Positions 16,753 to 24,324 of a stretch of DNA of 64,000 nucleotides are shown piece after piece. Within the stretch, counting starts at the first letter, position 1; each line of letters begins with the position of its first letter. The position numbers and the translations under genes were made by a program. The stretch comes from Clostridia bacterium (GTDB taxonomy: Bacteria; Bacillota; Clostridia; Oscillospirales; CAG-272): positions 16,529-80,528 of the forward strand of contig JAGBFG010000025.1 of NCBI GenBank assembly GCA_017936565.1, read 5' to 3'. Below the pieces are notes generated by a model that did not search any database, had not been told where the DNA came from, and worked only from the letters and a program-made list of their open reading frames with translations.

Positions 16753-16781
16753 ATTATAGCATATTTTCCGCGGAAAGTAAA
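16753..16781 (-). promoter_or_regulatory. promoter with a perfect palindrome in its spacer
   Basis: On the minus strand TTTACT (16776-16781), a 17-base spacer and TATAAT (16753-16758) with a TGC extension drive the small gene and ispD-ispF. The spacer contains the perfect 12-bp palindrome TTTCCGCGGAAA at 16765-16776, well placed to be an operator. A leader hairpin (CTGTTTT-CTGA-AAAACAG) lies between the promoter and the gene. Confidence 0.7.
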
Positions 16782-16823
16782 CAATTTTTGCATAAATTTT
16801 TATGAAACTTCTTCCATTTTTAC

Positions 16824-16859
16824 AAAAAAACTGCCCTTGCTTTTACTCTGCAAGGACAG
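16824..16859 (-). terminator. terminator of the ylxM-ffh-rpsP-khpA operon
   Basis: A 10-bp stem with one G-T pair (16831-16840 with 16850-16859) is followed on the minus strand by seven T. It starts only 7 bases past the khpA stop. Confidence 0.85.
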
Positions 16860-16866
16860 CCTTTTC

Positions 16867-17100
16867 TTATTCGATTTCTACCGTGATATGATGACCGTTT
16901 CCGATGGATGCGGCCTTCATCATGGTGCGTATTGCCTTGGCGATTTTTCCGTGTCTGCCGATAACCATACCGGTGTCCTCCGGCGCAACGGTCAAAAGCA
17001 ATTTAACATCATTGCCTTCCACCGTTTCGGTTACGCAAACCTTGTCGGGCGAATCAACAATACCACGGGCGATATCCGTCAAAAGTTTCTTATAATCCAT
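16867..17100 (-). CDS. khpA: KH-domain RNA-binding protein KhpA
   Basis: KhpA (YlqC), 77 residues, is a single KH domain that pairs with KhpB/Jag in other Firmicutes and affects cell size and RNA handling. The RNA-binding GxxG loop is present as VIGRHGKIAKAIR. It follows rpsP, as is usual. There is no clear AGGAGG site. A 7-bp hairpin with a GCGA loop (17112-17129, minus strand GTTTTTC-GCGA-GAAAAAC) lies just upstream of the start and could influence translation. rimM, trmD and rplS, which usually follow, are missing because a terminator comes next. Confidence 0.93.
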   Translation of the reverse strand: MDYKKLLTDIARGIVDSPDKVCVTETVEGNDVKLLLTVAPEDTGMVIGRHGKIAKAIRTMMKAASIGNGHHITVEIE

Positions 17101-17174
17101 TATTATTCTTTGTTTTTCTCGCGAAAAACGCCCTTCTCATTTTTTTGATACTCGTAGTGGTACTTAAAGGTCAA

Positions 17175-17420
17175 TCAGTTTGCGGATTCGCTTCTCTTCA
17201 ACAAGGACTTAACAGTATCTGTGGGTTGCGCGCCCTTTTTGATCCAATCATTTGCTCTTTCTGTATCGATTTTGATAACAGCGGGCTCCTTCATAGGATC
17301 GTAGTAGCCGATTTCCTCGATAAATTTGCCATCACGGGGATAACGGTTGTCTGCCACTACCACACGGTAAAAGGGAGCCTTCTTAGCGCCCATTCTTCTA
17401 AGTCTGATTTTAACTGCCAT
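17175..17420 (-). CDS. rpsP: 30S ribosomal protein S16
   Basis: S16, 81 residues, is a small-subunit assembly protein. The sequence is collinear with the family: [37 protein letters not shown], and [17 protein letters not shown]. The ATG follows GGAGGAAAAAAACA. It lies between ffh and khpA on the same strand. Confidence 0.98.
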   Translation of the reverse strand: MAVKIRLRRMGAKKAPFYRVVVADNRYPRDGKFIEEIGYYDPMKEPAVIKIDTERANDWIKKGAQPTDTVKSLLKRSESAN

Positions 17421-17472
17421 TGTTTTTTTCCTCCGAAAATTTTTGTATTTTTAATTTTTTTAATAAGCTGTG

Positions 17473-18810
17473 TTAAAAGGGGAGCTTCATTCCGCCAAAC
17501 ATTCCGCCGCGATGACGGGATGCGCCTGACATCTGCTTCATCATTTTTTTCATCTGCTCAAACTGTTTAAGCAAGCGGTTGACATCCTCAACCGTCGTTC
17601 CCGAGCCCTTCGCAATTCTGCGGCGACGTGAGCCGTTGATGATGTCGGGCTGTATTCTTTCCTTCTCTGTCATAGAAAGAATGATGGCTTCCGTTTGCGC
17701 CATACGGGATTCATCCATAGAAACGTCCTTCAATGCCCCCGCATTCATTCCGGGAATCATAGAAAGCAACTGCTCTATATTGCCCATTTTTTTGATCTGG
17801 TGCATCTGGTCCAAGAAATCGTCTAAGGTGAAGGTTGCCTCGCGAAGCTTCTTTTCAAGCTCAGCGGCTTTCTTTTGGTCGACTGCCTCCTCCGCTTTTT
17901 CAATCAGGGAAAGAACATCTCCCATTCCTAATATATGGGACGCCATTCTGTCGGGATGGAACAGCTCAATCATATCCATCTTTTCGCCCGTACCGATAAA
18001 CTTAATGGGCTTGCCCGTTACGTAGCGCACGGACAAGGCGGCACCGCCTCTGGCGTCACCGTCGAGCTTGGTTAATACAACGCCCGTGATATCTAAAAGA
18101 TCGTTAAAGGACTTGGCAACGTTGACTGCCTCTTGCCCTGTCATTGCGTCAATCACAAGGAGTATCTCCGTGGGACTCACGGCGTTTTGGATATCCTTTA
18201 ATTCCTGCATCAGCACTTCGTCTATTTGCAAACGGCCCGCGGTATCAATAAACACAAGGTCATAGCCGTTTTTGGTTGCGTAAGAAATGCCTTCCTTGGC
18301 GATTTTAACGGGAGAGATATCCGTTCCCATTTCAAAAACGGGAATATGCAACGACTCCCCCACCACCTGCAACTGCTTTATGGCGGCAGGACGGTAAACG
18401 TCACAGGCAACCAGCAAGGGATTTTTTCCCTTTTTCTTGTACATTCCCGCGATTTTTGCCGCGTGCGTCGTTTTGCCCGCGCCCTGCAAGCCCACCATCA
18501 TCACGACGGTTGGGGGACGGGATGAAATTTCAAGCCTGGGAGAATCGCTGCCCATCAGGGCAATCAATTCCTCGTGCACAATTTTAACGATTTGCTGCGC
18601 GGGAAGCAGGCTTTCCATCACCGTTTCTCCCACGGCGCGCTCGGTCACGTTTTTTACAAAGTCCTTGACGACCTTGAAGTTTACATCAGCCTCCAACAGA
18701 GCGAGCTTAACCTCGCGCATTCCCTCGCGGACATCTGCCTCGGTCAATCTGCCCTTGTTGCGAAATTTTCGCAAGGCGGCGCCTAATTTTTCAGTTAAGC
18801 TTTGAAACAT
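17473..18810 (-). CDS. ffh: signal recognition particle protein Ffh
   Basis: Ffh, 445 residues, is the GTPase subunit of the signal recognition particle, which brings nascent membrane proteins to FtsY. Domains are N (1-90), G with GLQGAGKTTHAAK, DTAGRLQID, TKLDGDARGG and GTGEKM, then the Met-rich M domain (about 300-430), including SRRRRIAKGSGTTVEDVN for SRP RNA binding and MMKQM. It ends with a short Gly/Met tail. ylxM lies 12 bp upstream. FtsY and an SRP RNA gene were not seen in the window. Confidence 0.98.
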   Translation of the reverse strand: MFQSLTEKLGAALRKFRNKGRLTEADVREGMREVKLALLEADVNFKVVKDFVKNVTERAVGETVMESLLPAQQIVKIVHEELIALMGSDSPRLEISSRPPTVVMMVGLQGAGKTTHAAKIAGMYKKKGKNPLLVACDVYRPAAIKQLQVVGESLHIPVFEMGTDISPVKIAKEGISYATKNGYDLVFIDTAGRLQIDEVLMQELKDIQNAVSPTEILLVIDAMTGQEAVNVAKSFNDLLDITGVVLTKLDGDARGGAALSVRYVTGKPIKFIGTGEKMDMIELFHPDRMASHILGMGDVLSLIEKAEEAVDQKKAAELEKKLREATFTLDDFLDQMHQIKKMGNIEQLLSMIPGMNAGALKDVSMDESRMAQTEAIILSMTEKERIQPDIINGSRRRRIAKGSGTTVEDVNRLLKQFEQMKKMMKQMSGASRHRGGMFGGMKLPF

Positions 18811-18822
18811 AAGGCTTCCTCC

Positions 18823-19179
18823 TTAGGCTTGGTTATTTTCTAAAATGGTGTTGGCGCAGGAACGCATTTCCTTTGCCAGAGCCACGGCATCTTCTCCCTC
18901 TTCCAATGCGTCGGTCAGAGATAAAAGCTTTTCAGCCGCCTCTTTCATTCTTTTATATCGGTTTGCCAAATGCAGCCTTTCTTCCCAAAAAAGAAGGTTC
19001 TCTTCCCCTTTTTTGATGATATGGCGCACGCCCTGCCTTGATATGCCGATGCTATCCGCAATTTCGGCAAGCGACAAATCCTCTGCGTAATAAAGCTCAA
19101 GTATCGTTCTGTCGTGTTCCGACAAAACATCGCCGTAAAAATCCAGCAAGAAGGCAATTTGAAGGTTCTTTTCAAACAT
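18823..19179 (-). CDS. ylxM: YlxM/p13-like helix-turn-helix protein
   Basis: This 118-residue protein with a sigma-70 region 4-type helix-turn-helix (EIADSIGISRQGVRHIIKKGE, about residues 45-65) is the conserved partner gene upstream of ffh. In streptococci YlxM modulates SRP GTPase assembly. The start MFEKNLQIAFLLDFYG (19177-19179) follows AAGGAAAGAG. A longer reading to 19251 would include promoter sequence. It is the first gene of the SRP operon and is preceded by a very good promoter and a palindrome. Confidence 0.9.
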   Translation of the reverse strand: MFEKNLQIAFLLDFYGDVLSEHDRTILELYYAEDLSLAEIADSIGISRQGVRHIIKKGEENLLFWEERLHLANRYKRMKEAAEKLLSLTDALEEGEDAVALAKEMRSCANTILENNQA

Positions 19180-19199
19180 TTTTTCTTCTCTTTCCTTTG

Positions 19200-19222
19200 A
19201 TGTAAAGCAAAACGCTTTACAT
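19200..19222. promoter_or_regulatory. palindrome overlapping the start of the SRP operon transcript
   Basis: ATGTAAAGC and GCTTTACAT (9-bp perfect arms, 5-base centre) directly follow the -10 element. The predicted transcript start near 19216 falls inside the left arm. That favours a DNA operator over an mRNA hairpin. Confidence 0.6.
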
Positions 19223-19251
19223 AGTATAGCATACCTTTCCTGCTTTGTCAA
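19223..19251 (-). promoter_or_regulatory. strong promoter of ylxM-ffh-rpsP-khpA
   Basis: Minus strand TTGACA (19246-19251), 17 bases, TATACT (19223-19228) with a TGC extension. Both hexamers are near-perfect. Confidence 0.85.
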
Positions 19252-19315
19252 GAGGTAAAACAGATTTTTTTATTTTTCTTTTTTAGGCTTTTTTAATAAA
19301 AACGGTAATACCCCT

Positions 19316-19882
19316 TTATCTTTTCTCGACCAAATAGAAGAAGGGCGAGGTGGGCGAGTTTACAATGCGAAAGCAGGAAACGCAAATATGGCGCCTGTCA
19401 AAGTCCTTGAAATACTCGAAAAGCATCTCCCCTTCCTTCTTTCCTTCCTCGTGCCCCGGGTAAACGGCAATCATTAAAACACCGTCCATAGACAAAAGCT
19501 CTACTGCCGCCTTTACGGCAGGCAGGGTGGTTTCTCGCATAGTGGTTACCTGCTTTTTGTTGCTTCCGGGAAGATACCCTAAATTGAACATACCTGCCTT
19601 AATGGGCTCATTGACAAATTCCTTCACACGATGGTGCGAGGCGCAAATCAAGGTGTAGTTCTCGGGGGCACCTTCCTCTTGTAAGCGCGCTTTGGTGGAC
19701 GCCAAGGCGCTTTCCTGAATGTCAAAGGCAAAGACCTTCCCCTTTTCCCCGACGGTGCGGGATAAAAACAGGGTATCGTTTCCGTTTCCCATTGTGAAGT
19801 CAACGGCAACATCTCCCTCTTTGAGATGCTGCAAAATAAAATGTTTTTGCAAGGACAGTAAATCTACCAAAGCAACCTCCAC
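19316..19882 (-). CDS. mnmM: YtqB-family class I SAM methyltransferase (tRNA MnmM type)
   Basis: This 188-residue methyltransferase belongs to the YtqB family, long annotated as rRNA methylase. In Gram-positives it is now assigned to the last step of mnm5s2U wobble-base synthesis in tRNA. The SAM site is AVDFTMGNGNDTLFLS near residue 27. Further family blocks are FAFDIQESAL, FNLGYLPGSNK and IAVYPGHEEG. The gene lies 2 bp downstream of rqcH on the same strand. The exact substrate is inferred from the family only. Confidence 0.85.
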   Translation of the reverse strand: MEVALVDLLSLQKHFILQHLKEGDVAVDFTMGNGNDTLFLSRTVGEKGKVFAFDIQESALASTKARLQEEGAPENYTLICASHHRVKEFVNEPIKAGMFNLGYLPGSNKKQVTTMRETTLPAVKAAVELLSMDGVLMIAVYPGHEEGKKEGEMLFEYFKDFDRRHICVSCFRIVNSPTSPFFYLVEKR

Positions 19883-19884
19883 CC

Positions 19885-21612
19885 TTACGACAAATGCGCA
19901 AGGCTCTCTCTTTTATGCACATAGGCAGTATAATTGGTTTTATAGGTGACAAACCCCGGCTTTGCGGCAGGGGGCTTTTTCACGTTTTTCACCCTTGTAT
20001 AATCCACCGCCACCAAATCCGTCGTGGCACAGGAGTGATAGGCGGCAATTTCCGCCGCCTCGGTGTAATCCTGCTCATTGGGCTCTTCTTCCCCACAGAC
20101 CAAAATCACGTGGGCGCCCGTTAGCCCCTTTACGTGAAACCATATATCCGTTTTTTTGGCGGTTTTGAAGGTTAAAATGTCGTTTTGCAGATTATTTCTG
20201 CCGCAAAGGACGGTATATCCGCCAGAGGTTTTGTACTGTAAGGGACGCACCTTGACATTTTTTTGCGGGGTGTAACGGCGCATTTTGGAGCCATAGCCCG
20301 CATGATAGAGCTCATCGCGTATATCAGAGAGGTCTGCCTCGGTTTCTGCCGCCTGTAAGAAGTGCAAAACCGTTTCCATATAGGCAAGCTCCTTCTCGGT
20401 TACCGCTACCTGCTCTGCCAGAATTTCTCTTGCCTTTTTTGCCTTCGCATAGAGCTTATAGTTTTTTTGCGCGTTTTGGGCAGGGGTATAGCGCGAGTCA
20501 AGCGCCACAACCGTTTCGTCCGGCGGATCCTTTTCGTAATCAACAGCAACAAAGGAGAGCATTCCCTTTTTAAGACGGTATAAATTCGCCGTTATCAAAT
20601 CACCCGTTTTGCGATATGACTCTGCCAAGGAAGCGCTTTGCCATTCTTCTCTTTGCAAGGACAGCTTCTTTTCTAATTTAGCCTTGGTTCGTGTAACCAG
20701 ACGAAGCAGGTCCTGCGCTCTTAAATGAATGCGCTCAATTCGCTCACGCTCACCGAAAAAGGCATCAAAAAGAGTGGAAAAGGTGGGATATTTCTCGGTA
20801 GAGCTATCAGGAAAATAGGTCAAGGGGAGATAGGAATATTCCAAGGGCTCGCCCTTTTCGTTACGGGTGATAGAGGGGGCAAGTCGCCCTTCCTTCAATG
20901 CAGAAAACCAAGCGCAAAAGGCGCTGTATAATGCTTGCTTGTTTGCCTCTACCAAGGAAACATCCGTTTGCCCGAGGGCGCGGAAGGCAATTTCTCTGAA
21001 AACCGAAAGCGCCGTGCCGCCAAAGGTATCGCTCAAAAAGCGCGTAACACCTCTTTCTTGGGGATACGCGACGATGGCGCTCTGCCATTCTTCCTTGGTC
21101 ACGGTCAAGGGATTTTTCTTTTCGGGAACGGAAGGGGGCCGATAGGTAAGTCCTGGGAGCAGCTGTCGTATTTCGCTATCGGAAAAATCAATGGGCTTTA
21201 ATACGGCAATAATTTTTTCTTTTCCATCGGTCACGATGATATTGCTGTATTTTCCCATCATTTCGGCATACAGATGCTTTTCTGACGAGAAGCCCATCTC
21301 GTCCCTTCCCATAAAGGTCAGCTTGCAGACGCGATCAAACCCGCATTGCTCTATTTTAACCAAAACAGCGGGACAAAGGTGCTTTCGCAGCAGCATACAA
21401 AACATAGGGGGGACTGCGGGATTATCCTTTGAAATATCCGTTAGGGAAATACGGGGGCAGATAGAGCCCACGTTCAAGGAGAGCTTTTTTCCGCGCAGGA
21501 AAAACACCACCTCGTCCTTGGTGGGCTGATATATTTTTTCAACCCGCGCGCCAAGACACGCACGGGATATTTCCTCTAAAACGGCAAACAGGGTGCCAGC
21601 GTCAAACGCCAT
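19885..21612 (-). CDS. rqcH: RqcH, ribosome-associated quality control NFACT protein
   Basis: RqcH (Rqc2 homologue, formerly fibronectin-binding protein), 575 residues, binds split 50S subunits carrying stalled chains and adds alanine tails. It has the NFACT-N region (ALGARVEKIYQP-like CLGARVEKIYQPTKDE; the Asp-Arg pair in GFDRVCKL). A helical middle and coiled coil (about 280-430) follow, then the NFACT-R domain with FKTAKKTDIWFHVKG and GAHVIL. The start MAFDAGTLFAVLEEI (21610-21612) follows AGAAAGGAAAA. Readings extending to 21771 add non-family sequence. Confidence 0.93.
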   Translation of the reverse strand: MAFDAGTLFAVLEEISRACLGARVEKIYQPTKDEVVFFLRGKKLSLNVGSICPRISLTDISKDNPAVPPMFCMLLRKHLCPAVLVKIEQCGFDRVCKLTFMGRDEMGFSSEKHLYAEMMGKYSNIIVTDGKEKIIAVLKPIDFSDSEIRQLLPGLTYRPPSVPEKKNPLTVTKEEWQSAIVAYPQERGVTRFLSDTFGGTALSVFREIAFRALGQTDVSLVEANKQALYSAFCAWFSALKEGRLAPSITRNEKGEPLEYSYLPLTYFPDSSTEKYPTFSTLFDAFFGERERIERIHLRAQDLLRLVTRTKAKLEKKLSLQREEWQSASLAESYRKTGDLITANLYRLKKGMLSFVAVDYEKDPPDETVVALDSRYTPAQNAQKNYKLYAKAKKAREILAEQVAVTEKELAYMETVLHFLQAAETEADLSDIRDELYHAGYGSKMRRYTPQKNVKVRPLQYKTSGGYTVLCGRNNLQNDILTFKTAKKTDIWFHVKGLTGAHVILVCGEEEPNEQDYTEAAEIAAYHSCATTDLVAVDYTRVKNVKKPPAAKPGFVTYKTNYTAYVHKRESLAHLS

Positions 21613-21641
21613 ATTTTTTCCTTTCTTTTTCTTACTTTTAC

Positions 21642-21670
21642 TTGCATTTTTCTTTATCTTATGGTATAAT
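21642..21670 (+). promoter_or_regulatory. promoter of the esterase-like gene
   Basis: TTGCAT (21642-21647), 17 bases, TATAAT (21665-21670). A weaker minus-strand -10 (TATACC) overlaps it and may serve rqcH. Confidence 0.75.
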
Positions 21671-21715
21671 GCGGTATCAAAATCCGTGAAAACCAGGTCA
21701 AAAGGAGAATTCGCT

Positions 21716-22510
21716 ATGAAAACGCTTGCATTATGGGACAATCCCTCTGAGCTGAACAACGACCCTTCCATTGTTTTTCAATATTTCCCCGCGCAAAAGA
21801 AGAAGACGAAAGCCACCGTTTTGGTGCTTCCGGGCGGGGGATATCAAAACCGCCTGTATGAAACGCACGAGGGCGCGGGATATGCCGCATTTTTCAACAG
21901 CATCGGTATGGACGCCTTCGTCTTACAGTACCGCATCTTACCCTGCCACTTTCCTCTTCCCTTAATCGATGCGCGCCGCGCGATGCGGTACATCAGATTT
22001 CACGCGGAAGAATTTGATATTTGCCCCGACAAGATTGCCATTATCGGCTCTTCGGCAGGCGGGCATTTAGCCGCACTGACCTCTACCTATCTCGACGAGA
22101 TTGAGGGAGAAGTAGAGGACGAAATAGACCGCCTTCCTTTTTTGCCGAACGCCACTATTCTCTGCTATCCCGTAATCGAAATGGCAGATATGACCGTTGC
22201 GCACGTGGGAAGCGCTGTAAACCTTTTGGGCTTTAACAGGCTGCATTCTGCCGCCGCCTTTACTCCTTCCCGCATCGTGAGCGAAAAAACGCCCCCTGCT
22301 TTCGTCTGGCACACCGCCGAGGATGATCTTGTGGACGTTACAAACAGTCTGCGCTACGGTGAGGGGCTTCACAAGAAGAACATCCCCTTTGAGCTGCATA
22401 TTTTCCCCCACGGACCGCACGGTATGGGGCTTGCCAAGGACACACACGTAGGACAGTGGACGGGACTTTTGATAAATTGGCTCAAAAACATTGGATTTTT
22501 TGGAGAATGA
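21716..22510 (+). CDS. alpha/beta hydrolase, acetyl-esterase/xylanase-like (BD-FAE/Aes type)
   Basis: This 264-residue cytosolic esterase-type hydrolase has an HGGG-like oxyanion motif LPGGGYQNR near residue 39 and the nucleophile elbow GSSAGGHLAALTS. The expected acid and base are present in HTAEDDLVD and the His of GPHGMGL. Relatives remove acetyl groups from sugars and oligosaccharides. The exact substrate cannot be told. The ATG at 21716-21718 follows AAAGGAGAATTCGCT. The gene stands alone on the plus strand between minus-strand genes. Confidence 0.85.
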   Translation: MKTLALWDNPSELNNDPSIVFQYFPAQKKKTKATVLVLPGGGYQNRLYETHEGAGYAAFFNSIGMDAFVLQYRILPCHFPLPLIDARRAMRYIRFHAEEFDICPDKIAIIGSSAGGHLAALTSTYLDEIEGEVEDEIDRLPFLPNATILCYPVIEMADMTVAHVGSAVNLLGFNRLHSAAAFTPSRIVSEKTPPAFVWHTAEDDLVDVTNSLRYGEGLHKKNIPFELHIFPHGPHGMGLAKDTHVGQWTGLLINWLKNIGFFGE

Positions 22511-22568
22511 ACAGCGCAAATTAAGCAATTCAATAAAAGGATTTTCGCCCCGGTCTGCACTTTGTTTT

Positions 22569-22674
22569 GGAAATATTCCGTTTCCGCTTGCGGAACGCAG
22601 TTGTTTAGACTGCGAGGAATATTTCGGGACGGCGTAAATTGAACTTTATTTTATCGCTAACTGTGCACGCCGTC
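22569..22674. repeat. branched palindromic intergenic element
   Basis: GAAATATTCC (22570-22579) pairs perfectly with GGAATATTTC (22616-22625). Two small hairpins fill the space between: GTTTCCGCTTGCGGAAC (22580-22596) and GCAGT...ACTGC (22597-22613). A second stem, GACGGCG (22628-22634) with CGCCGTC (22668-22674), follows directly. The rest of the gap 22511-22686 shows no gene. The shape is that of a small palindromic repeat or folded RNA. No second copy was found in the window. Confidence 0.55.
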
Positions 22675-22686
22675 TGTGGGATCCTT

Positions 22687-23598
22687 TTATTTTTTCTTTA
22701 CGAAGTGCTGCACGCCCCAAACGCCGACTATAATCATTGCCGAAGCGAAAAAGGCGATGGGCGCATGCTCTTCCTTCAAAATGAAGACCCCTGCAAGAAG
22801 AGAAACCACCGTTGTGATATTGGAAAAGGCGGTGGAGCGGGAAATGGGCAAATAGGTGTTGGCGTAATTGATGCAAAAGAAGGCGACAACAGAGGAAAGC
22901 ACGCCCAAAAACCCGACAGAAACCAAAAACTCTCCTTGGGTCAGGGGTAAGACCAACCCCTCTAAATTGTGTATGTTCTCTATAAAGGCCAACAACGAAA
23001 AGGAGACGCTTGCCAACAAAAACATCATATAGGTGCGCTCAAAGGAAGTAAACTCCTCTGCGTTTTTTCGGCTGACAAAATTAAAGCCTGCGGCAGAAAG
23101 CATAGCGCCTAAAAGCAGCAAAAACACCCAGATGCTCGTTTTACCGACGGGGGAATCGCCAAGAGATATAATCACAACGCCGACAACCGACAAAATGCTG
23201 AAAAGAATTTGTAAGGGGGTCGGTTTTTCCTTTAAGAACAGAAGCCCAAGCAAAAGCGCAACCACGGGAATCAAGGCAATCATCACCGCGGAAAGCACGG
23301 TATTCGTTTGCTGCAAGGCGTAGTTTTCGCATATAAAATACGCCACGGGCTGCAAGAGCCCCAAGGGAACCAATTTCCACCATTTTTTGCCCCTTACGGT
23401 AAGAAGGGACGGGCGGCAAGCCCAAATAACATTCATAACCAGAAACGCCAAAAGAAAGCGATAGCTGAGCAGAATAAAGGGTGTAACCTTGACTGCGGTA
23501 ACGTTAAACGCCGTCTTGGAAAACAAAAAGCTGAATCCAAAAATGATGTTTCCCAAGGCAGCCATTGCCATAGCGGGAATTTGCTTGTTTTTTATCAT
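22687..23598 (-). CDS. EamA/DMT-family transporter
   Basis: This 303-residue inner-membrane protein has ten predicted membrane helices in two EamA repeats. The first starts around MAALGNIIFGFSFLFSK and the second around WVFLLLLGAMLSAAGFNFVS. Family members export or import metabolites such as amino acids; the substrate is unknown here. The start at 23596-23598 follows CAGGTGACTGT. The gene lies 42 bp downstream of the pseudouridine synthase gene on the same strand. No terminator with a clear T-run was seen after it. Confidence 0.88.
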   Translation of the reverse strand: MIKNKQIPAMAMAALGNIIFGFSFLFSKTAFNVTAVKVTPFILLSYRFLLAFLVMNVIWACRPSLLTVRGKKWWKLVPLGLLQPVAYFICENYALQQTNTVLSAVMIALIPVVALLLGLLFLKEKPTPLQILFSILSVVGVVIISLGDSPVGKTSIWVFLLLLGAMLSAAGFNFVSRKNAEEFTSFERTYMMFLLASVSFSLLAFIENIHNLEGLVLPLTQGEFLVSVGFLGVLSSVVAFFCINYANTYLPISRSTAFSNITTVVSLLAGVFILKEEHAPIAFFASAMIIVGVWGVQHFVKKK

Positions 23599-23640
23599 AC
23601 AGTCACCTGAATTTCTTTTTATAGACAAGGGATGCTTTTG

Positions 23641-24324
23641 TCAAAATTTTTCGCCTAAAACGAAAAACAGCGTCCAAGGAAAGCGAGAGGGCGGGTGGGC
23701 TTCAAAGCGCCTTTCGTTCCCCTTTCTATCCTTGAAGGTGACGCGGAAGGAATAGAGCGCGAGGGTATCGTTTCCTCGCCCGCCATACTTCCCGTCGCCA
23801 TAAAGAGAATGCCCTCTTGACGCAAATTGCACACGGATTTGATGCGTTCTACCCGTATGTAAGCGCACTAAAACAAGAGAATAGACACTTCCCTTTTCTT
23901 CCGCTTCCTGCAAAACTCGGTAATCCAAAACGGCTTCCTTCACGCCCTTGCGTATTTTCTTTACCACAAAGGTTTTGTTTTTAGAGGAATCCTTGAAAAG
24001 AAAATCCCGTAGGGTTCCCTCTTTTTCCGCAAGGGAGCCCTCTACAACAGCCAAATATTCCTTGATATAGGTCTGGTGCTGCGAAACCGCCTGAGAATAA
24101 TAAGCGGCGGCAAAAGAGGTTTTGACCAATACCATCACCCCACCGACGTTTCTGTCAAGACGGTTGACGGGGGTTATGGGAAAAGCTCCTTCCCTTTCTT
24201 TGTCAAGCAAGGTAGCAACGGAAAGAGAGTCCTCTTGGGAAGGGGCTGACAAAAGCCCTATGGGCTTATCCACCACCAAAAGCTCTTTATCGTCATAGAG
24301 AATGGGAATGTCATTTTTTGTCAT
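23641..24324 (-). CDS. RluA-family pseudouridine synthase without S4 domain
   Basis: This 227-residue pseudouridine synthase has the catalytic block NRLDRNVGGVMVL with the active-site Asp, and the C-terminal LHTGRTHQIRVQFASRGHSLYGD. It lacks the N-terminal S4 domain that many relatives carry. The substrate, rRNA or tRNA uridine, is not determined. The start MTKNDIPILYDD (24322-24324) overlaps the dinB stop by 14 bases. This indicates co-transcription and coupling with dinB. Confidence 0.9.
   Translation of the reverse strand: MTKNDIPILYDDKELLVVDKPIGLLSAPSQEDSLSVATLLDKEREGAFPITPVNRLDRNVGGVMVLVKTSFAAAYYSQAVSQHQTYIKEYLAVVEGSLAEKEGTLRDFLFKDSSKNKTFVVKKIRKGVKEAVLDYRVLQEAEEKGSVYSLVLVRLHTGRTHQIRVQFASRGHSLYGDGKYGGRGNDTLALYSFRVTFKDRKGNERRFEAHPPSRFPWTLFFVLGEKF

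Noticed and set aside
22569-22625. tRNA-like cloverleaf
   Set aside because: No TPsiC-type arm, no anticodon arm of normal size and no acceptor end; the stems do not fit tRNA dimensions.
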